DNA of 64,000 nt from JAGMXM01 sp964458325 (GTDB lineage Bacteria; Verrucomicrobiota; Verrucomicrobiia; Limisphaerales; UBA1319), in assembly GCA_964458325.1 (NCBI GenBank), contig CAYWIM010000004.1:1-64000 (forward strand). The letters are read 5' to 3'. Each line of letters begins with the position of its first letter. The first letter of the stretch is position 1. The notes under the pieces are model-generated. The model was not told the origin of the DNA. It saw only the letters and a list, made by a program, of their open reading frames with translations, and searched no databases. This document shows positions 1 to 9,088 of the stretch, piece by piece. A program made the translations under genes and the position numbers.

Positions 1-101
1 TGAGCTTGCAGCCATCCAGGCGGCGTCCACGGAGTGGCCGCCCTACCTTTCGGCTTTCGCCTTGCAAGGCAGGGCGCGGGGTTCGGAGCCATGCCTGGAT
101 G

Positions 102-2006
102 CTACGGGATGCCCGCCACGTGGCGGCTGAGCGGCGGCAAGGATTCGCCGTTGTCCATGGGGAAGGGATCGGGGCCGAAATTGGCGGTGACGGTGACGCC
201 GTTGGCGAAGGCGGTGCGCTGGACGCGGCGGTCGGCCGTGAGGAATTGGTGATCGACCATCTCCGCGTAGCCGGTGGCGCGGGCGATCGGCGCGGAGGCG
301 CGGTAGCTCTGGACGAACCGATCGCGCTGCTGCTCCCAGGCAGACCGGGTGAACATGAGCATCGGCGGCGTGCCGTAGAGGGCGTTGAAGAGGTCGCGCC
401 GATCCCAGAGGGCGGGCAGCTTGTTGTTGTAATCGCCCCAGTACCAGTGGGCGACGACGCAGTCATGATAGACCAGCTCCCAGAGCGGGAGCCGGTAGGC
501 GTGGCCGACCTGGAATCGGGCGACGCGCTCGGGCACCTCCTCGACGATCTGCTGCATGTTGCGCCCGGCGTCCGGCACGCGATACGGGCCGAGGCTGAGC
601 ATGCCTTCGAAGAAATGGACGTAGGGAACGGCCGCGTCGTGGCCGGTCTCGCTGCCGGTGACCAGGCCCATATCCTGCGAAACGTAGCGGAGCAGCTCCA
701 TCTTCGAGTGGCGGCTTTCGGATCGGGTCTGCGGATGGCCGGGATCGTAGCACTCGCGCCAGGGGGATGCGGTGGTGGTGTCGATGAACCGGGCCCGGTA
801 CGGGTGCGTCTCGAGCTCGAGCGGGATCCGGCGGGCGGCGTAATCGGGGGCGCGCCGGTCGCAGAGGACGCCGCAGGGGATCATGGCGCCGTCGCGGGCG
901 CGGACCTGCCAGCCGCGGATCCAGTCCCCATTCGGGCCGCGCATGAGGTCGTCGGGCCAGGCCGGGGTGGTCCAATCGGGATGGACGGATCTGAGCCGGG
1001 GGAACTGGGCGGGATCCATCACGTCCTGGTAGATGTCGTAGCGGCTGGTGAGGACGCCCAGGCGGTTGAGGGCGGCGAGGTTTTCGGGCGGCTGGCGGTT
1101 GCTCCAGAGGATGCGGTCGATGCCGGCGTCCTGCATCTCGCGGACGATGCGGACGGCGTCGCGGTCCCAGCACCAGACGTTGACGGCCCCGATGAGGCGG
1201 TCGACGTTGGGGTTCTGGCGGCGTTTCTCGTCGAGCGTCTTGAGCAGGCCGATCTGGCGGGCGTGTTGGCGGTATCGCTTGGCGAAGGCGACGTGGCCGC
1301 CGCGATCGAACAGGACGTAGCGCAACCGCCGGCTGTAACCGGCCTTGCCGCGCACGGAGTCCCACTCGGGCGCGATGACCAGGCGGCCATCGAGACGCGC
1401 GATGCGGATGGCGGCGTCATCGGGAGATTCGAGGATGGCGAGCATGCCGCGGGGGCCGTCGGTGACCCCCCAAAAGGCCATGCAGATCCCGTGGCCGCCG
1501 TAGGCGATCAGGCGCATGGGATTCACGGCCGGATCGTCGGCCGGATAGCCAATGCCTTCGTTGAGCGGGACCACCAGCCAGGCGCCGGGACTCGACGTGA
1601 ATGGATGCGGCCAAGCCAGCGGCCGCGCCATGGCCGCAGGGGGGCGGATCTTGAGCGTGAATTCCGGACAGTCAGGCTCGAGGCGCAGGACGGCCGAGAA
1701 CTCGATGCTGGCTTGGACCAGATCGAATTCGAGCGTTTGGCCCGCGGCGCGGGCCCGGGCGACGCGGGTGTTGGCCGCGAGCGGTTTTTGGGACCACGTC
1801 TGGCCGTTGCGGTGGTCGCGGACATCCAAGGCAGCATCGGCGCCCCGGAGGGTCACCGTGAGGTTGGACGATGCCAGAGTCCATTGGGCGGCCGGTTCGG
1901 CGGCCGCGCCGCGAGCGTGGATGCCGACGACCAGAGCCAGGCCGAGGAGCAGATGCCCGGCGAGATGGTGCGGCTCACGCAAAACGTGATCGGTAGGCTG
2001 GATCAT
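102..2006 (-). CDS. Secreted glycoside hydrolase, GH101/GH129-like
   Basis: This 634-residue protein is probably exported: a hydrophobic stretch at residues 17-29 ends in an Ala-rich cleavage region near residue 36. A beta-rich N-terminal half is followed by a barrel-like catalytic region. There, RFIDTT (Asp409) and TGSETGHD (Glu453) are 44 residues apart, much like the nucleophile and acid/base spacing I recall for GH129/GH101 alpha-N-acetylgalactosaminidases; that pairing is inferred. It lies 24 bp downstream of tmk and is probably co-transcribed with the oxidoreductase gene. The substrate is unknown, and this could instead be an uncharacterised DUF5696-type hydrolase. The ATG start at 2006 is preferred because it includes the signal-like segment. 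Confidence 0.7.
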   Translation of the reverse strand: MIQPTDHVLREPHHLAGHLLLGLALVVGIHARGAAAEPAAQWTLASSNLTVTLRGADAALDVRDHRNGQTWSQKPLAANTRVARARAAGQTLEFDLVQASIEFSAVLRLEPDCPEFTLKIRPPAAMARPLAWPHPFTSSPGAWLVVPLNEGIGYPADDPAVNPMRLIAYGGHGICMAFWGVTDGPRGMLAILESPDDAAIRIARLDGRLVIAPEWDSVRGKAGYSRRLRYVLFDRGGHVAFAKRYRQHARQIGLLKTLDEKRRQNPNVDRLIGAVNVWCWDRDAVRIVREMQDAGIDRILWSNRQPPENLAALNRLGVLTSRYDIYQDVMDPAQFPRLRSVHPDWTTPAWPDDLMRGPNGDWIRGWQVRARDGAMIPCGVLCDRRAPDYAARRIPLELETHPYRARFIDTTTASPWRECYDPGHPQTRSESRHSKMELLRYVSQDMGLVTGSETGHDAAVPYVHFFEGMLSLGPYRVPDAGRNMQQIVEEVPERVARFQVGHAYRLPLWELVYHDCVVAHWYWGDYNNKLPALWDRRDLFNALYGTPPMLMFTRSAWEQQRDRFVQSYRASAPIARATGYAEMVDHQFLTADRRVQRTAFANGVTVTANFGPDPFPMDNGESLPPLSRHVAGIP

Positions 2007-2030
2007 ATCGGGAGCGGGTCGGAGAGGCGG

Positions 2031-2738
2031 TTACCGGTTGAGGAGGGGCTGGACTTCGTTCCAAATCGCTGTCTCCACGACGGAGACATCCGCGGCGGCA
2101 TCGATGAGCCGGATGCGCTCGGGCTCGCAGGCGGCGAGCGCATGATAGCCGCGTTCGACGCGCTCGAAGAAGGCGGCGTCAGCCTCTTCCATGCGGTCGC
2201 GAACGGGGGCGGCGATCTGGCGGCGCTGCTGAAGGCGCTGGCGGCTCAGGGCCAGCGGGATCATGAGGAGAAACGTGCGGGCCGGCCGGGTGGGTCCCAC
2301 GGCGATGTCGATGACCGTCTGGACGTGGCCCGGGTCGAGCTGGCGGCCGAATCCCTGGTAGACCGTGGTGGAATCGAAGAATCGATCGGAGAGGACCCAA
2401 TGGCCGGCCTCGAGGGCGGGCCGAACGATCTCGCGGACGAGCTGGGCGCGGCTGGCGTTGATGAGGAGGAGCTCGGCTTCGGGTGTCATCGCCCGATTAT
2501 CCTGGCTGTGCTGGAGGGTGTGGCGGATCTCCTCCCCGATGAGGGTGCCGCCGGGCTCGCGCACGGTGACGACCGTCAGGCCGAGCGCGCGAAGGCGATC
2601 CGCCAGGCGCTGGACCTGGGTGGTTTTGCCGCTGCCCTCCGGACCTTCGAACGTGACGAATCGGGCGGATCCTGTGGCAGGCTGGCTAAGGGGCGCGCTT
2701 GATCGGCTCCTCGAGGATGGCCTGGGCATGGCGGGCAT
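2031..2738 (-). CDS. tmk: Thymidylate kinase
   Basis: Phosphorylates dTMP to dTDP with ATP in the cytoplasm, an essential step in dTTP supply. The P-loop is FEGPEGSGKTTQ (about residues 30-41). It is followed by the REPGGT motif, the DRFFDSTTVYQG motif (DR(Y/F) dTMP-binding region) and a lid region with the RQRLQQRR segment. At 235 residues it is slightly longer than the usual 205-215 because of an N-terminal Ser/Pro/Arg-rich extension. That extension overlaps the last 53 bp of the upstream oxidoreductase gene; no ATG, GTG or TTG lies between it and the conserved RFVTFEG. The gene sits between two secreted carbohydrate-type genes, an odd setting for tmk. Confidence 0.95.
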   Translation of the reverse strand: MPAMPRPSSRSRSSAPLSQPATGSARFVTFEGPEGSGKTTQVQRLADRLRALGLTVVTVREPGGTLIGEEIRHTLQHSQDNRAMTPEAELLLINASRAQLVREIVRPALEAGHWVLSDRFFDSTTVYQGFGRQLDPGHVQTVIDIAVGPTRPARTFLLMIPLALSRQRLQQRRQIAAPVRDRMEEADAAFFERVERGYHALAACEPERIRLIDAAADVSVVETAIWNEVQPLLNR

Positions 2739-5700
2739 AATGTCCGTGGAGATCGCGGGCGTACTGTTCGAGGATGGATCGGCCCAGCCCCTCGTGATCG
2801 CCGCAGCGATAGAGGGCGCGGGCCAGGACCAGCTCGGTCAGAGCCTGGTTGCGCGTCGTGTTGTCGGTGCCGCCGGGCGGATTCTTCTCGAGCGCATTCT
2901 GGATGCTGGTGGCGGCATGGCCCCGGACGCCCGGCTTTTGGAGCAGCCCGGCCAGGGCGGGAGCGGCGCGGCGGTCGCCCAGCGACTCGAGGGCGAGCGC
3001 GATGGCGCGGAAGTGGGAGAACTCGCTGGCCGGTTCGAGCAGGCGGGCTTTCTCGATGATCGGATCGAGCGCACGCGGGTCGCGGGTGCGGCCCAAGGCG
3101 ATGATCCGGCTATCGAGCGGGCTGACGCTCGCGCCGAACTGGCCCATGCCGGTGTAGCGCCATCCCTTGTCCCAGGAGGCCGACTGGACCGACTCGACGA
3201 GGGCATCGATGCCGGTGGCGTCGCCGAGCATGCCCAGGATGTGCGAGTAGATCTGGCGCGCGGGGGCGAACTCGGCGGTGGCATAGGCGCGGCGCAAGAG
3301 CGGCAGGGCGGTGTCGGGCTGGGTGAGGAGGACCTCGAGGTCCCGGTAATCCTGGCCGGCGCGCTCGACGGCTCGAGCGATCGCCTCCGCTGGCAGCGGA
3401 AATGAATCGACCTCCGCGAGGACGGACTCGGGCAAGTTGCCCTGGGCGACGAGGTGTTTCTGGAGAGATTTGATGTCGAGGTCGCGCGTGGATTGGCCCC
3501 GGCGGGCGGTCATCGCGGCGGCCACGCCAGCGGCATAGCCTTGGTTTTGAATGTCGGCCTGCATGCGGATGACCGGGACGGCGTCGCGGTCGGCGCTGAT
3601 CCCCAGGCCGGTGACCAGGATCCCGTCCAGACCGCGCGGCAGCAGGCAGCGGTAGGGGACGCGGACCATGACATCTTCCCGGTCCGGGGGACGGAGGAAG
3701 AACAGGGGGTGGACCGTGTACCCATGGGAGTCGAAGTTGCTCTTGGCGATGACCACGGTGTCGGGATGCGTGCGGCCGATGAGCATGTCCATCGGAGAAA
3801 GGATCGCATCCCCGACGATCTGGCGGCGCTCCCGGGTATCGATGAGCTGGCCGAGGTCGTAGGCGTCGGCATATTTTGCGCGGGCTTGGACCGTGACGCG
3901 CCAGATATCGAGCACGTCGGTTTCGTCCACGAAGGTGTAATCCGTGTTGGTGTATCGGGCGCCGAGCGCGCGCGGCGGAAGCCCGGTCCCCTGGACAGCA
4001 ACGTCCTCAGCGCCCGTGTAGGTGCAGGGCGCGCCCGCGGCGGCAGCCACGCCGGCGTTGCCGGTCGAGTCGATGACCGTGTGGGCGAGGATGGCGCCGC
4101 GGCCGAGAGGGGTGGCGACGACGACACCCCGGACGCGATCTCCGTCCAGGACGGCGCCGGCGCCCAGGACGCCGAACCAGAGGTCCACCTTGGCTTGGCG
4201 GACGGCCTGCCGATACCACTCCGCCTTGACATCGGGAACCCAGCTCGTGCCCGGCTTGGCGTCAGGGCCGGTGAGAGCGGCAACACCCTGGTCGACCTCG
4301 CGGGTGAATCCGACCCGGTTGCCGTGGTAATAGGAGCTGATCAGACCGACGGTGCCAACCCCGCCCAATTGATGGAGGTATTCGACCAGTAGGACGCGAG
4401 CCCCTTGCCGGCCCGCCGCAATCGCCGCGGGCGCGCCTCCCGTGCCGCCCCCCACAACGACCACATCGTATTCGGCCAGGACGGGCAGCCCGCGCTCCTC
4501 GGCAGGGACGCGGCCCAGCGATTGGGTGCGCGGGTTGAGTTCGGCGGCGACTTCTCTGACTGCGCCCTTCACCGGATCGCGGACCAGCCGGGCGGGGAGC
4601 CGGACGTCCTGTAGATCTCGCCGCTGCCGGGCAGCGCGCGCGACGGCCGGCCCGAGACGCTCGCCGAGATCGACGAGCACGCCGGGCCGGAGCAGGCGCG
4701 CCGCCGATTCGCGATCGAGATCGGCGCAGCCGTTCAGGATGTAGAGCTCCGGAAGGCCGCGGGCCTGGAACGCGCCCAGGTCGATGCGGGAGGCGCCCCG
4801 CCAGCCGCCGCGATGCGGACGAACGCCGGGGACGAATTCAGGGGGGACGAAGAAGAGCGACTCGGCCCCATCGACGACCTCGGAGGTCCAGGTCAGGTCG
4901 CGGGCCTGCTGCTCGTATTGGGCGATCGCGGCATCCGTGGCGCCTTTCCAGGGCCAGCGAAAGAGGTATTCGTGCACGGAATGGATGCGGCCCTGGGCAT
5001 CGACGATCTGGATGGGCGAGGGCCGGGTGCGGATCTCCTGCTGGCGGTCGGACCTGCGCTCGCCCCCGACGACGATTCGCTCGAACTGGACGGTGGCGCT
5101 GGGGGCAACATCGAGGGAGGCGCCGGCCATGCGCGCCACGGCGGCCAGCGGGGTGGCATCGACGATGGCGCGGGCAGAGATCGCCTGCCGGCCGGAACGG
5201 TTGGCGATGACCAATCCGGCAAGACGGCCGTCGCTGTCGCGAAGGACATCGGTCGGATAGCATTCGTAGAGGAACATCACGCCGGCATCCAGCAGGGCTT
5301 GCTCGAGCCCGCGTTTGATCTGCATGGGCGTGACGGGCCGAGGCGTGTCGGCCGCGGGCGCCGGGGCCGCCGGGGGCGGCCCTTCGACAATGATTTCGCC
5401 CAGGAGAATGCGGCGCGCATCGGGAGCGATCCGAAGGTCGACGCGCAGTTTCTGGAACCGGCCTTCGATGGGGAAAGCCAGATCGACGGCGCCGGACTCG
5501 AACCCGCCGCGCTCGATCATCGGGTTGGGGAACTGACCGAGCGATCGCCACGACTGATCGGGCTGAAGGGCGCTGATCTGGATGAGGCCGACGGCGAAGT
5601 CGCCGGGCCGCTGATAGGCCATGATATGGAGCTTGCGGATGTCCTCGGTTTTGCCGAGGTCGATGTCGATGACGATATTGGTGTCGTATTGGACGCTTTG

Positions 5701-6216
5701 GGCGGCGGCGCTGCCCCAGCGGCCATCCCGAAGGAGGGAGGGCGGACGGGTGTCGGGGTGGGCGGTGGCGGAGGGCGCCTGGGCGGCGTAGGCAAAGGGC
5801 AGACGGTGCGCGGGAGGCAGCCGGCGATCGTCGGATTGCAGCAGCCGCTTGGCCAGCGCCGAGGCGGGGGGATCGGAGGGCTCGCTCCAGAGCCGATAGG
5901 CGCCGCACAGGTCCTCCCCCAGGTAGTGTCGGGGCTCGACGAGAAACACGCGGGCGCCGCCTCGGGCGGCAGCGACGGCCGCCGCAACACCCCCCGAACC
6001 GCCTCCCGCCACCACGACATCCACCTCGGCGATCGCGGGAAGCGCATGGGCGGGTTCCGCCACCTCGCCCGCCAACACCGAGCGTGGGGCCACGAGCATC
6101 GCCATGCCCAGTATCCAGGGGAGCAGCGGATGGCTGCGCCGCGGCCCGAACGCGGCATGTCGCGGGGATGTTCGGGGTTGCGCAAAAGGCCGGAGGCGGC
6201 ATTCGGAGGGGTTCAT
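2686..6216 (-). CDS. Secreted tandem FAD-dependent oxidoreductase with discoidin-like insert
   Basis: A 1176-residue protein with two FAD_oxidored-type (PF12831-like) modules. Dinucleotide-binding motifs are at residues 71-76 (GGGSGG, after VDVVVA) and 589-594 (GGGTGG, after EYDVVVV). A beta-rich F5/8 type C (discoidin)-like segment is inserted at about 160-280. The C-terminal 200 residues look like alpha-helical HEAT repeats. An N-terminal hydrophobic segment (residues 31-49) suggests export. The start used is ATGAACCCC, preceded by GGTGA. An alternative ATG at 6249 would add 11 residues next to a REP element. Relatives are common in Verrucomicrobiota and Planctomycetota secreted sugar-degradation sets; the substrate is unknown. 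The second module keeps more of the conserved core than the first. Confidence 0.85.
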   Translation of the reverse strand: MNPSECRLRPFAQPRTSPRHAAFGPRRSHPLLPWILGMAMLVAPRSVLAGEVAEPAHALPAIAEVDVVVAGGGSGGVAAAVAAARGGARVFLVEPRHYLGEDLCGAYRLWSEPSDPPASALAKRLLQSDDRRLPPAHRLPFAYAAQAPSATAHPDTRPPSLLRDGRWGSAAAQSVQYDTNIVIDIDLGKTEDIRKLHIMAYQRPGDFAVGLIQISALQPDQSWRSLGQFPNPMIERGGFESGAVDLAFPIEGRFQKLRVDLRIAPDARRILLGEIIVEGPPPAAPAPAADTPRPVTPMQIKRGLEQALLDAGVMFLYECYPTDVLRDSDGRLAGLVIANRSGRQAISARAIVDATPLAAVARMAGASLDVAPSATVQFERIVVGGERRSDRQQEIRTRPSPIQIVDAQGRIHSVHEYLFRWPWKGATDAAIAQYEQQARDLTWTSEVVDGAESLFFVPPEFVPGVRPHRGGWRGASRIDLGAFQARGLPELYILNGCADLDRESAARLLRPGVLVDLGERLGPAVARAARQRRDLQDVRLPARLVRDPVKGAVREVAAELNPRTQSLGRVPAEERGLPVLAEYDVVVVGGGTGGAPAAIAAGRQGARVLLVEYLHQLGGVGTVGLISSYYHGNRVGFTREVDQGVAALTGPDAKPGTSWVPDVKAEWYRQAVRQAKVDLWFGVLGAGAVLDGDRVRGVVVATPLGRGAILAHTVIDSTGNAGVAAAAGAPCTYTGAEDVAVQGTGLPPRALGARYTNTDYTFVDETDVLDIWRVTVQARAKYADAYDLGQLIDTRERRQIVGDAILSPMDMLIGRTHPDTVVIAKSNFDSHGYTVHPLFFLRPPDREDVMVRVPYRCLLPRGLDGILVTGLGISADRDAVPVIRMQADIQNQGYAAGVAAAMTARRGQSTRDLDIKSLQKHLVAQGNLPESVLAEVDSFPLPAEAIARAVERAGQDYRDLEVLLTQPDTALPLLRRAYATAEFAPARQIYSHILGMLGDATGIDALVESVQSASWDKGWRYTGMGQFGASVSPLDSRIIALGRTRDPRALDPIIEKARLLEPASEFSHFRAIALALESLGDRRAAPALAGLLQKPGVRGHAATSIQNALEKNPPGGTDNTTRNQALTELVLARALYRCGDHEGLGRSILEQYARDLHGHYARHAQAILEEPIKRAP

Positions 6217-6256
6217 AAGTCGATCGTCACCTGTTATACGCAACGTCATAAGTCAC

Positions 6257-6312
6257 GCCGCGTGAGGGCACGCGGCCTGCACAATTCTGTAGGCCGGGTC
6301 CCCTGACCCGGC
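6257..6312. repeat. REP-like double hairpin, copy A
   Basis: Two perfect hairpins in tandem: GCCGCGTG/CACGCGGC (8-bp arms, 4-nt loop, 6257-6276) and GCCGGGTC/GACCCGGC (8-bp arms, 6293-6312). They are separated by a short linker flanked by GCCTGCA and TGTAGGC. The same layout occurs twice at 11059-11208. It lies between leuB and the oxidoreductase gene, just upstream of the latter's start, so it could also act in mRNA processing or attenuation. Confidence 0.85.
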
Positions 6313-6411
6313 GTTGTGAGCACGCTCTGTATAGATGATCGCGAGTCTGTGATACCGGCAAGGAGGCGACAAGAACAAAGCTTGCCCATCCTGCAAGCGG
6401 CTTCGCGGATT

Positions 6412-7551
6412 CTATAGGGCGGCAGCGATCGCATCGCCCATCTGCGAGGTGCTGACGGGTTTGATCCCGGCTTTGCCGGGGCCGGCGATATCGGGCGTCC
6501 GATAGCCGGCCGCAATGACCGTTTCGACGGCGGTTTCGATCGCCTTGGCAGCCGGATCCGATCCGAAGCTGTACCGCAGCATCATGGCGGCCGACAGGAT
6601 CTGGGCGATGGGGTTGGCGATGTTCTTCCCCGCGATGTCGGGCGCGCTCCCGCCCGCGGGCTGGTAGAGTCCGAACGTGCGCCCGTGCCGCTGCGTCCCG
6701 AGGGTGGCGCTGGGGAGCGTCCCCAAGGATCCCACCAGGGCCGCCGCCACATCGCCCAGGATGTCCCCCATCATGTTCCCGCACAGGACGACGTCAAAGT
6801 GCCAGGGCCGAAGCACGATCTGGAGGGCGGCCGTATCAACCAGCATGTGCTCGAGCGTCACATCCGGATATTGCTCGCTGATCTCGGTGACGACCTCGCG
6901 CCAGAGAATGCTCGTCTCGAGCACGTTGGCTTTATCGACGCTGGTGATGCGCTTGCGGCGCAGCCAGGCCGCTCGGAACCCGACATGCGCAATCCGTTCG
7001 ATTTCGGAGGCCGACAGCGCGGTGGTATCGATGGCCCGGCGAACCCGCCGCGCCGTCGAGCCGTCCTCCTTGACTTCAATCACCTCATCGGTCTTGCGCG
7101 GATACGCGTAATAATCGCCTCCAGCCGCTTCCCGCACGACCAGGACGTCGACGCCTTTCTCGAGCCGTTCAGGCCGGAGGGGGCTGGCGTGGGCCAGGGA
7201 CGCCGACAGCTTCACGGGCCGCAGCTGGGCGAAGAGCCCGAACTGCTTGCGCAACTGCAGCAGCGCCGCGCGCTCCGGCCTCTTCTCCTTGGGCATTTCG
7301 GCGTCCCGATAATGCAGCCCCACCGCGCCGAACAGGATCGCCTCCGACTTCTTGCACAAGGCCAGCGTGCTGTCCGGCAGCGCCTTGCCTTCCTGGTCGA
7401 TCGCCGCCCAGCCGACGGGGGCCTCGGCAATCTCCAGCGATAGTCCCTGCTTCTTCTCGACCGCCCGCAGCACCTTGATCGCCTCCCGCACGATCTCTGG
7501 ACCGATTCCGTCGCCTGCCAGCGCCGCGATTTTCAGTGTGGTCTTGCTCAT
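6412..7551 (-). CDS. leuB: 3-isopropylmalate dehydrogenase
   Basis: Oxidatively decarboxylates 3-isopropylmalate in leucine biosynthesis, using NAD+. The start is set at MSKTTLKIAALAGDGIGPE, where the family's conserved N-terminus begins; upstream in-frame sequence is not conserved. The 379-residue length fits the family. Visible motifs include the LRKQFGLFAQLRP substrate loop, DVLVVREAAGGDYY, the VDTAALQ metal-site region, the NMMGDILGD Asp pair and the C-terminal GSAPDIAGKNIANP cofactor loop. No other leu genes are adjacent. The upstream ribosome-binding region is weak. The gene is separated from both neighbours by intergenic repeats. Confidence 0.95.
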   Translation of the reverse strand: MSKTTLKIAALAGDGIGPEIVREAIKVLRAVEKKQGLSLEIAEAPVGWAAIDQEGKALPDSTLALCKKSEAILFGAVGLHYRDAEMPKEKRPERAALLQLRKQFGLFAQLRPVKLSASLAHASPLRPERLEKGVDVLVVREAAGGDYYAYPRKTDEVIEVKEDGSTARRVRRAIDTTALSASEIERIAHVGFRAAWLRRKRITSVDKANVLETSILWREVVTEISEQYPDVTLEHMLVDTAALQIVLRPWHFDVVLCGNMMGDILGDVAAALVGSLGTLPSATLGTQRHGRTFGLYQPAGGSAPDIAGKNIANPIAQILSAAMMLRYSFGSDPAAKAIETAVETVIAAGYRTPDIAGPGKAGIKPVSTSQMGDAIAAAL

Positions 7552-7912
7552 AGGCTGCGAAAAATATTTGCGTTGATGAAAACATCCGCACGACCTGCCT
7601 GATGTGGATTCACGTCGCCCCATCCTGAACTGACCCGCCCCCAAAGTCAAAGAGATCGAGCCCCTCCCTCTGTCCCCCCGATCGAGCCTCGCGGGGGGAG
7701 GGAAATCAGAGCAGGCTTGCGTGTGACTTCTAATCGTCACATGAGCATCCCTTTCCATGCCTATTTCACAATCTCGAAGATTTGCGTCTTACACCCGATC
7801 CGAGGTCGATTCCAGGAGCGGGGTGCAGTGGACTGGCGTTCTTTTCACCCAAAGGCGGGATTCGGAACCGGGGGCCCGGGCTTCACGATCCGCTGACAGC
7901 CCGCTGATCCGC
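7552..7912. other. Intergenic region with a G-rich palindrome
   Basis: This 361-bp gap lies between the sialidase stop and the leuB start. It holds a GC-rich palindrome at 7661-7705, in which a CCCCCCG arm pairs with CGGGGGG. Related sequences occur at 20705-20740 and 31255-31294. Reading frames crossing it have no recognisable product. It should contain the leuB promoter, but I cannot point to convincing -35 and -10 boxes. Confidence 0.5.
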
Positions 7913-9088
7913 TCAAGCCGACGCGATGCGCCAGCGGGCCTGGCGCAGGACGGCGCGCGGATTGCCTTTGAGGGCTTCGTACCACACGGTCAGCAGCGTG
8001 CCGTCCTCGAGCTCGACGGTGCTCGGATAGCCGAGATCGGTCGATGTGCCATCGCCGGAAAGGATGAGGGGATCCGACCATGTGCGCCCCTCGTCGAGGC
8101 TAAGGCGCGCCTGGTTGCCGAGCGGGGCGCGCCGGTGGCCGTACGTCATCAGGAGATTCCCATTTCTCAATCGCAACAGATGGGATGGCAGACCCCAAAC
8201 GCCGATCGGATGCGGCGCGCTCCAGGTCCGGCCTCCATCCTCGGATTCGGTCTGCAGCGTTTCGTTGGCATTGGCCGGATTGTGGTTCCGGATTTGAACG
8301 ACCAGGCGGCCGCTCTGGGCCTGGACGGCGTGCAGCTCGTGGTATTGCTCCATCCGATCGCCAGTGCGTATGGGGATATCGGCCAGCCAGTGCCAGGTTT
8401 GGCCGTCATCGAGCGATTCGCACACCCTCACGCTGCGCGGGGTGGACCAGAGCTCGACTCCGGCGTAGAACAGCCGGCCGTCGGCCAGCGCAATGGGCCC
8501 GTGCGGGCTGTTGATCCGGCTCGAATAGGGAGGAGACCATGTCCGCCCGCCGTCGGTGGAACGGATCATCCACTGGCCGAGCTCGGCCTTGTGGCGGCCG
8601 GCATCGAGGCGGTCGCGCGCCGCCTGCCAGCGGCGCAGCCGGTCGGGCGCCCATTTGCCGCTTTTCTCCGCTGCCGCAAGGGTCGGCTCGTAGGCCAGCG
8701 AAGTAAAGCTGGTCACCAGCAGCGCGCCGGATGGAGTTTCGAGGATGCCCGCATCCCGATCGTCCAGGTCCCCATCGAGCAGGGTCCGCGGCCAGCTCCA
8801 CGTTCGGCCCTGGTCGTCGGAGACGATGCAGTCCACCCGGCCGAAGGGACAGACATGCTGCTCTCGGCCCCCGGAGCAAACGGCCATCAGACGGCCGCTT
8901 CGGAGCCGGGCGACCGTGGGCCAGCCATGGTAGTTCTCATGATCCAGGCTGATGACCTGGGTATCGAGACCGGCGATCCGCGGGGCGGCGGCGGCCCGGA
9001 GACGGACGGCGAAAAATCCCGCGGCGGCCGCCGCAGCGGACTGGCGGATGAATTGGCGTCGAGAGAAGCGATTGTGTGTCGGGTTCAT
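7913..9088 (-). CDS. Tat-exported sialidase-fold (BNR/Asp-box) hydrolase
   Basis: The 391-residue protein starts with a twin-arginine signal (SRRQFIRQS followed by an Ala-rich hydrophobic stretch), so it is probably exported folded. Five Asp-box motifs (SxDxGxTW) mark a six-bladed propeller: SDDQGRTW, STDGGRTW, SLDDGQTW, SEDGGRTW and SLDEGRTW. Homologues are usually annotated as exo-alpha-sialidases, but the fold is shared by other enzymes; its position beside a rhamnosidase makes a non-sialic substrate possible. Its ATG overlaps the stop of the upstream hydrolase (ATGA). There is no Shine-Dalgarno sequence because a MITE end sits 7 bp upstream, so initiation probably depends on translational coupling. 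Confidence 0.85.
   Translation of the reverse strand: MNPTHNRFSRRQFIRQSAAAAAAGFFAVRLRAAAAPRIAGLDTQVISLDHENYHGWPTVARLRSGRLMAVCSGGREQHVCPFGRVDCIVSDDQGRTWSWPRTLLDGDLDDRDAGILETPSGALLVTSFTSLAYEPTLAAAEKSGKWAPDRLRRWQAARDRLDAGRHKAELGQWMIRSTDGGRTWSPPYSSRINSPHGPIALADGRLFYAGVELWSTPRSVRVCESLDDGQTWHWLADIPIRTGDRMEQYHELHAVQAQSGRLVVQIRNHNPANANETLQTESEDGGRTWSAPHPIGVWGLPSHLLRLRNGNLLMTYGHRRAPLGNQARLSLDEGRTWSDPLILSGDGTSTDLGYPSTVELEDGTLLTVWYEALKGNPRAVLRQARWRIASA

Noticed and set aside
6..2702. Long open frame on the plus strand opposite the glycosidase and tmk genes
   Set aside because: It lies antisense to two well-supported genes, has no domain motifs and shows the Gly/Ala/Val/Asp/Glu-rich composition expected from reading high-GC codons backwards.
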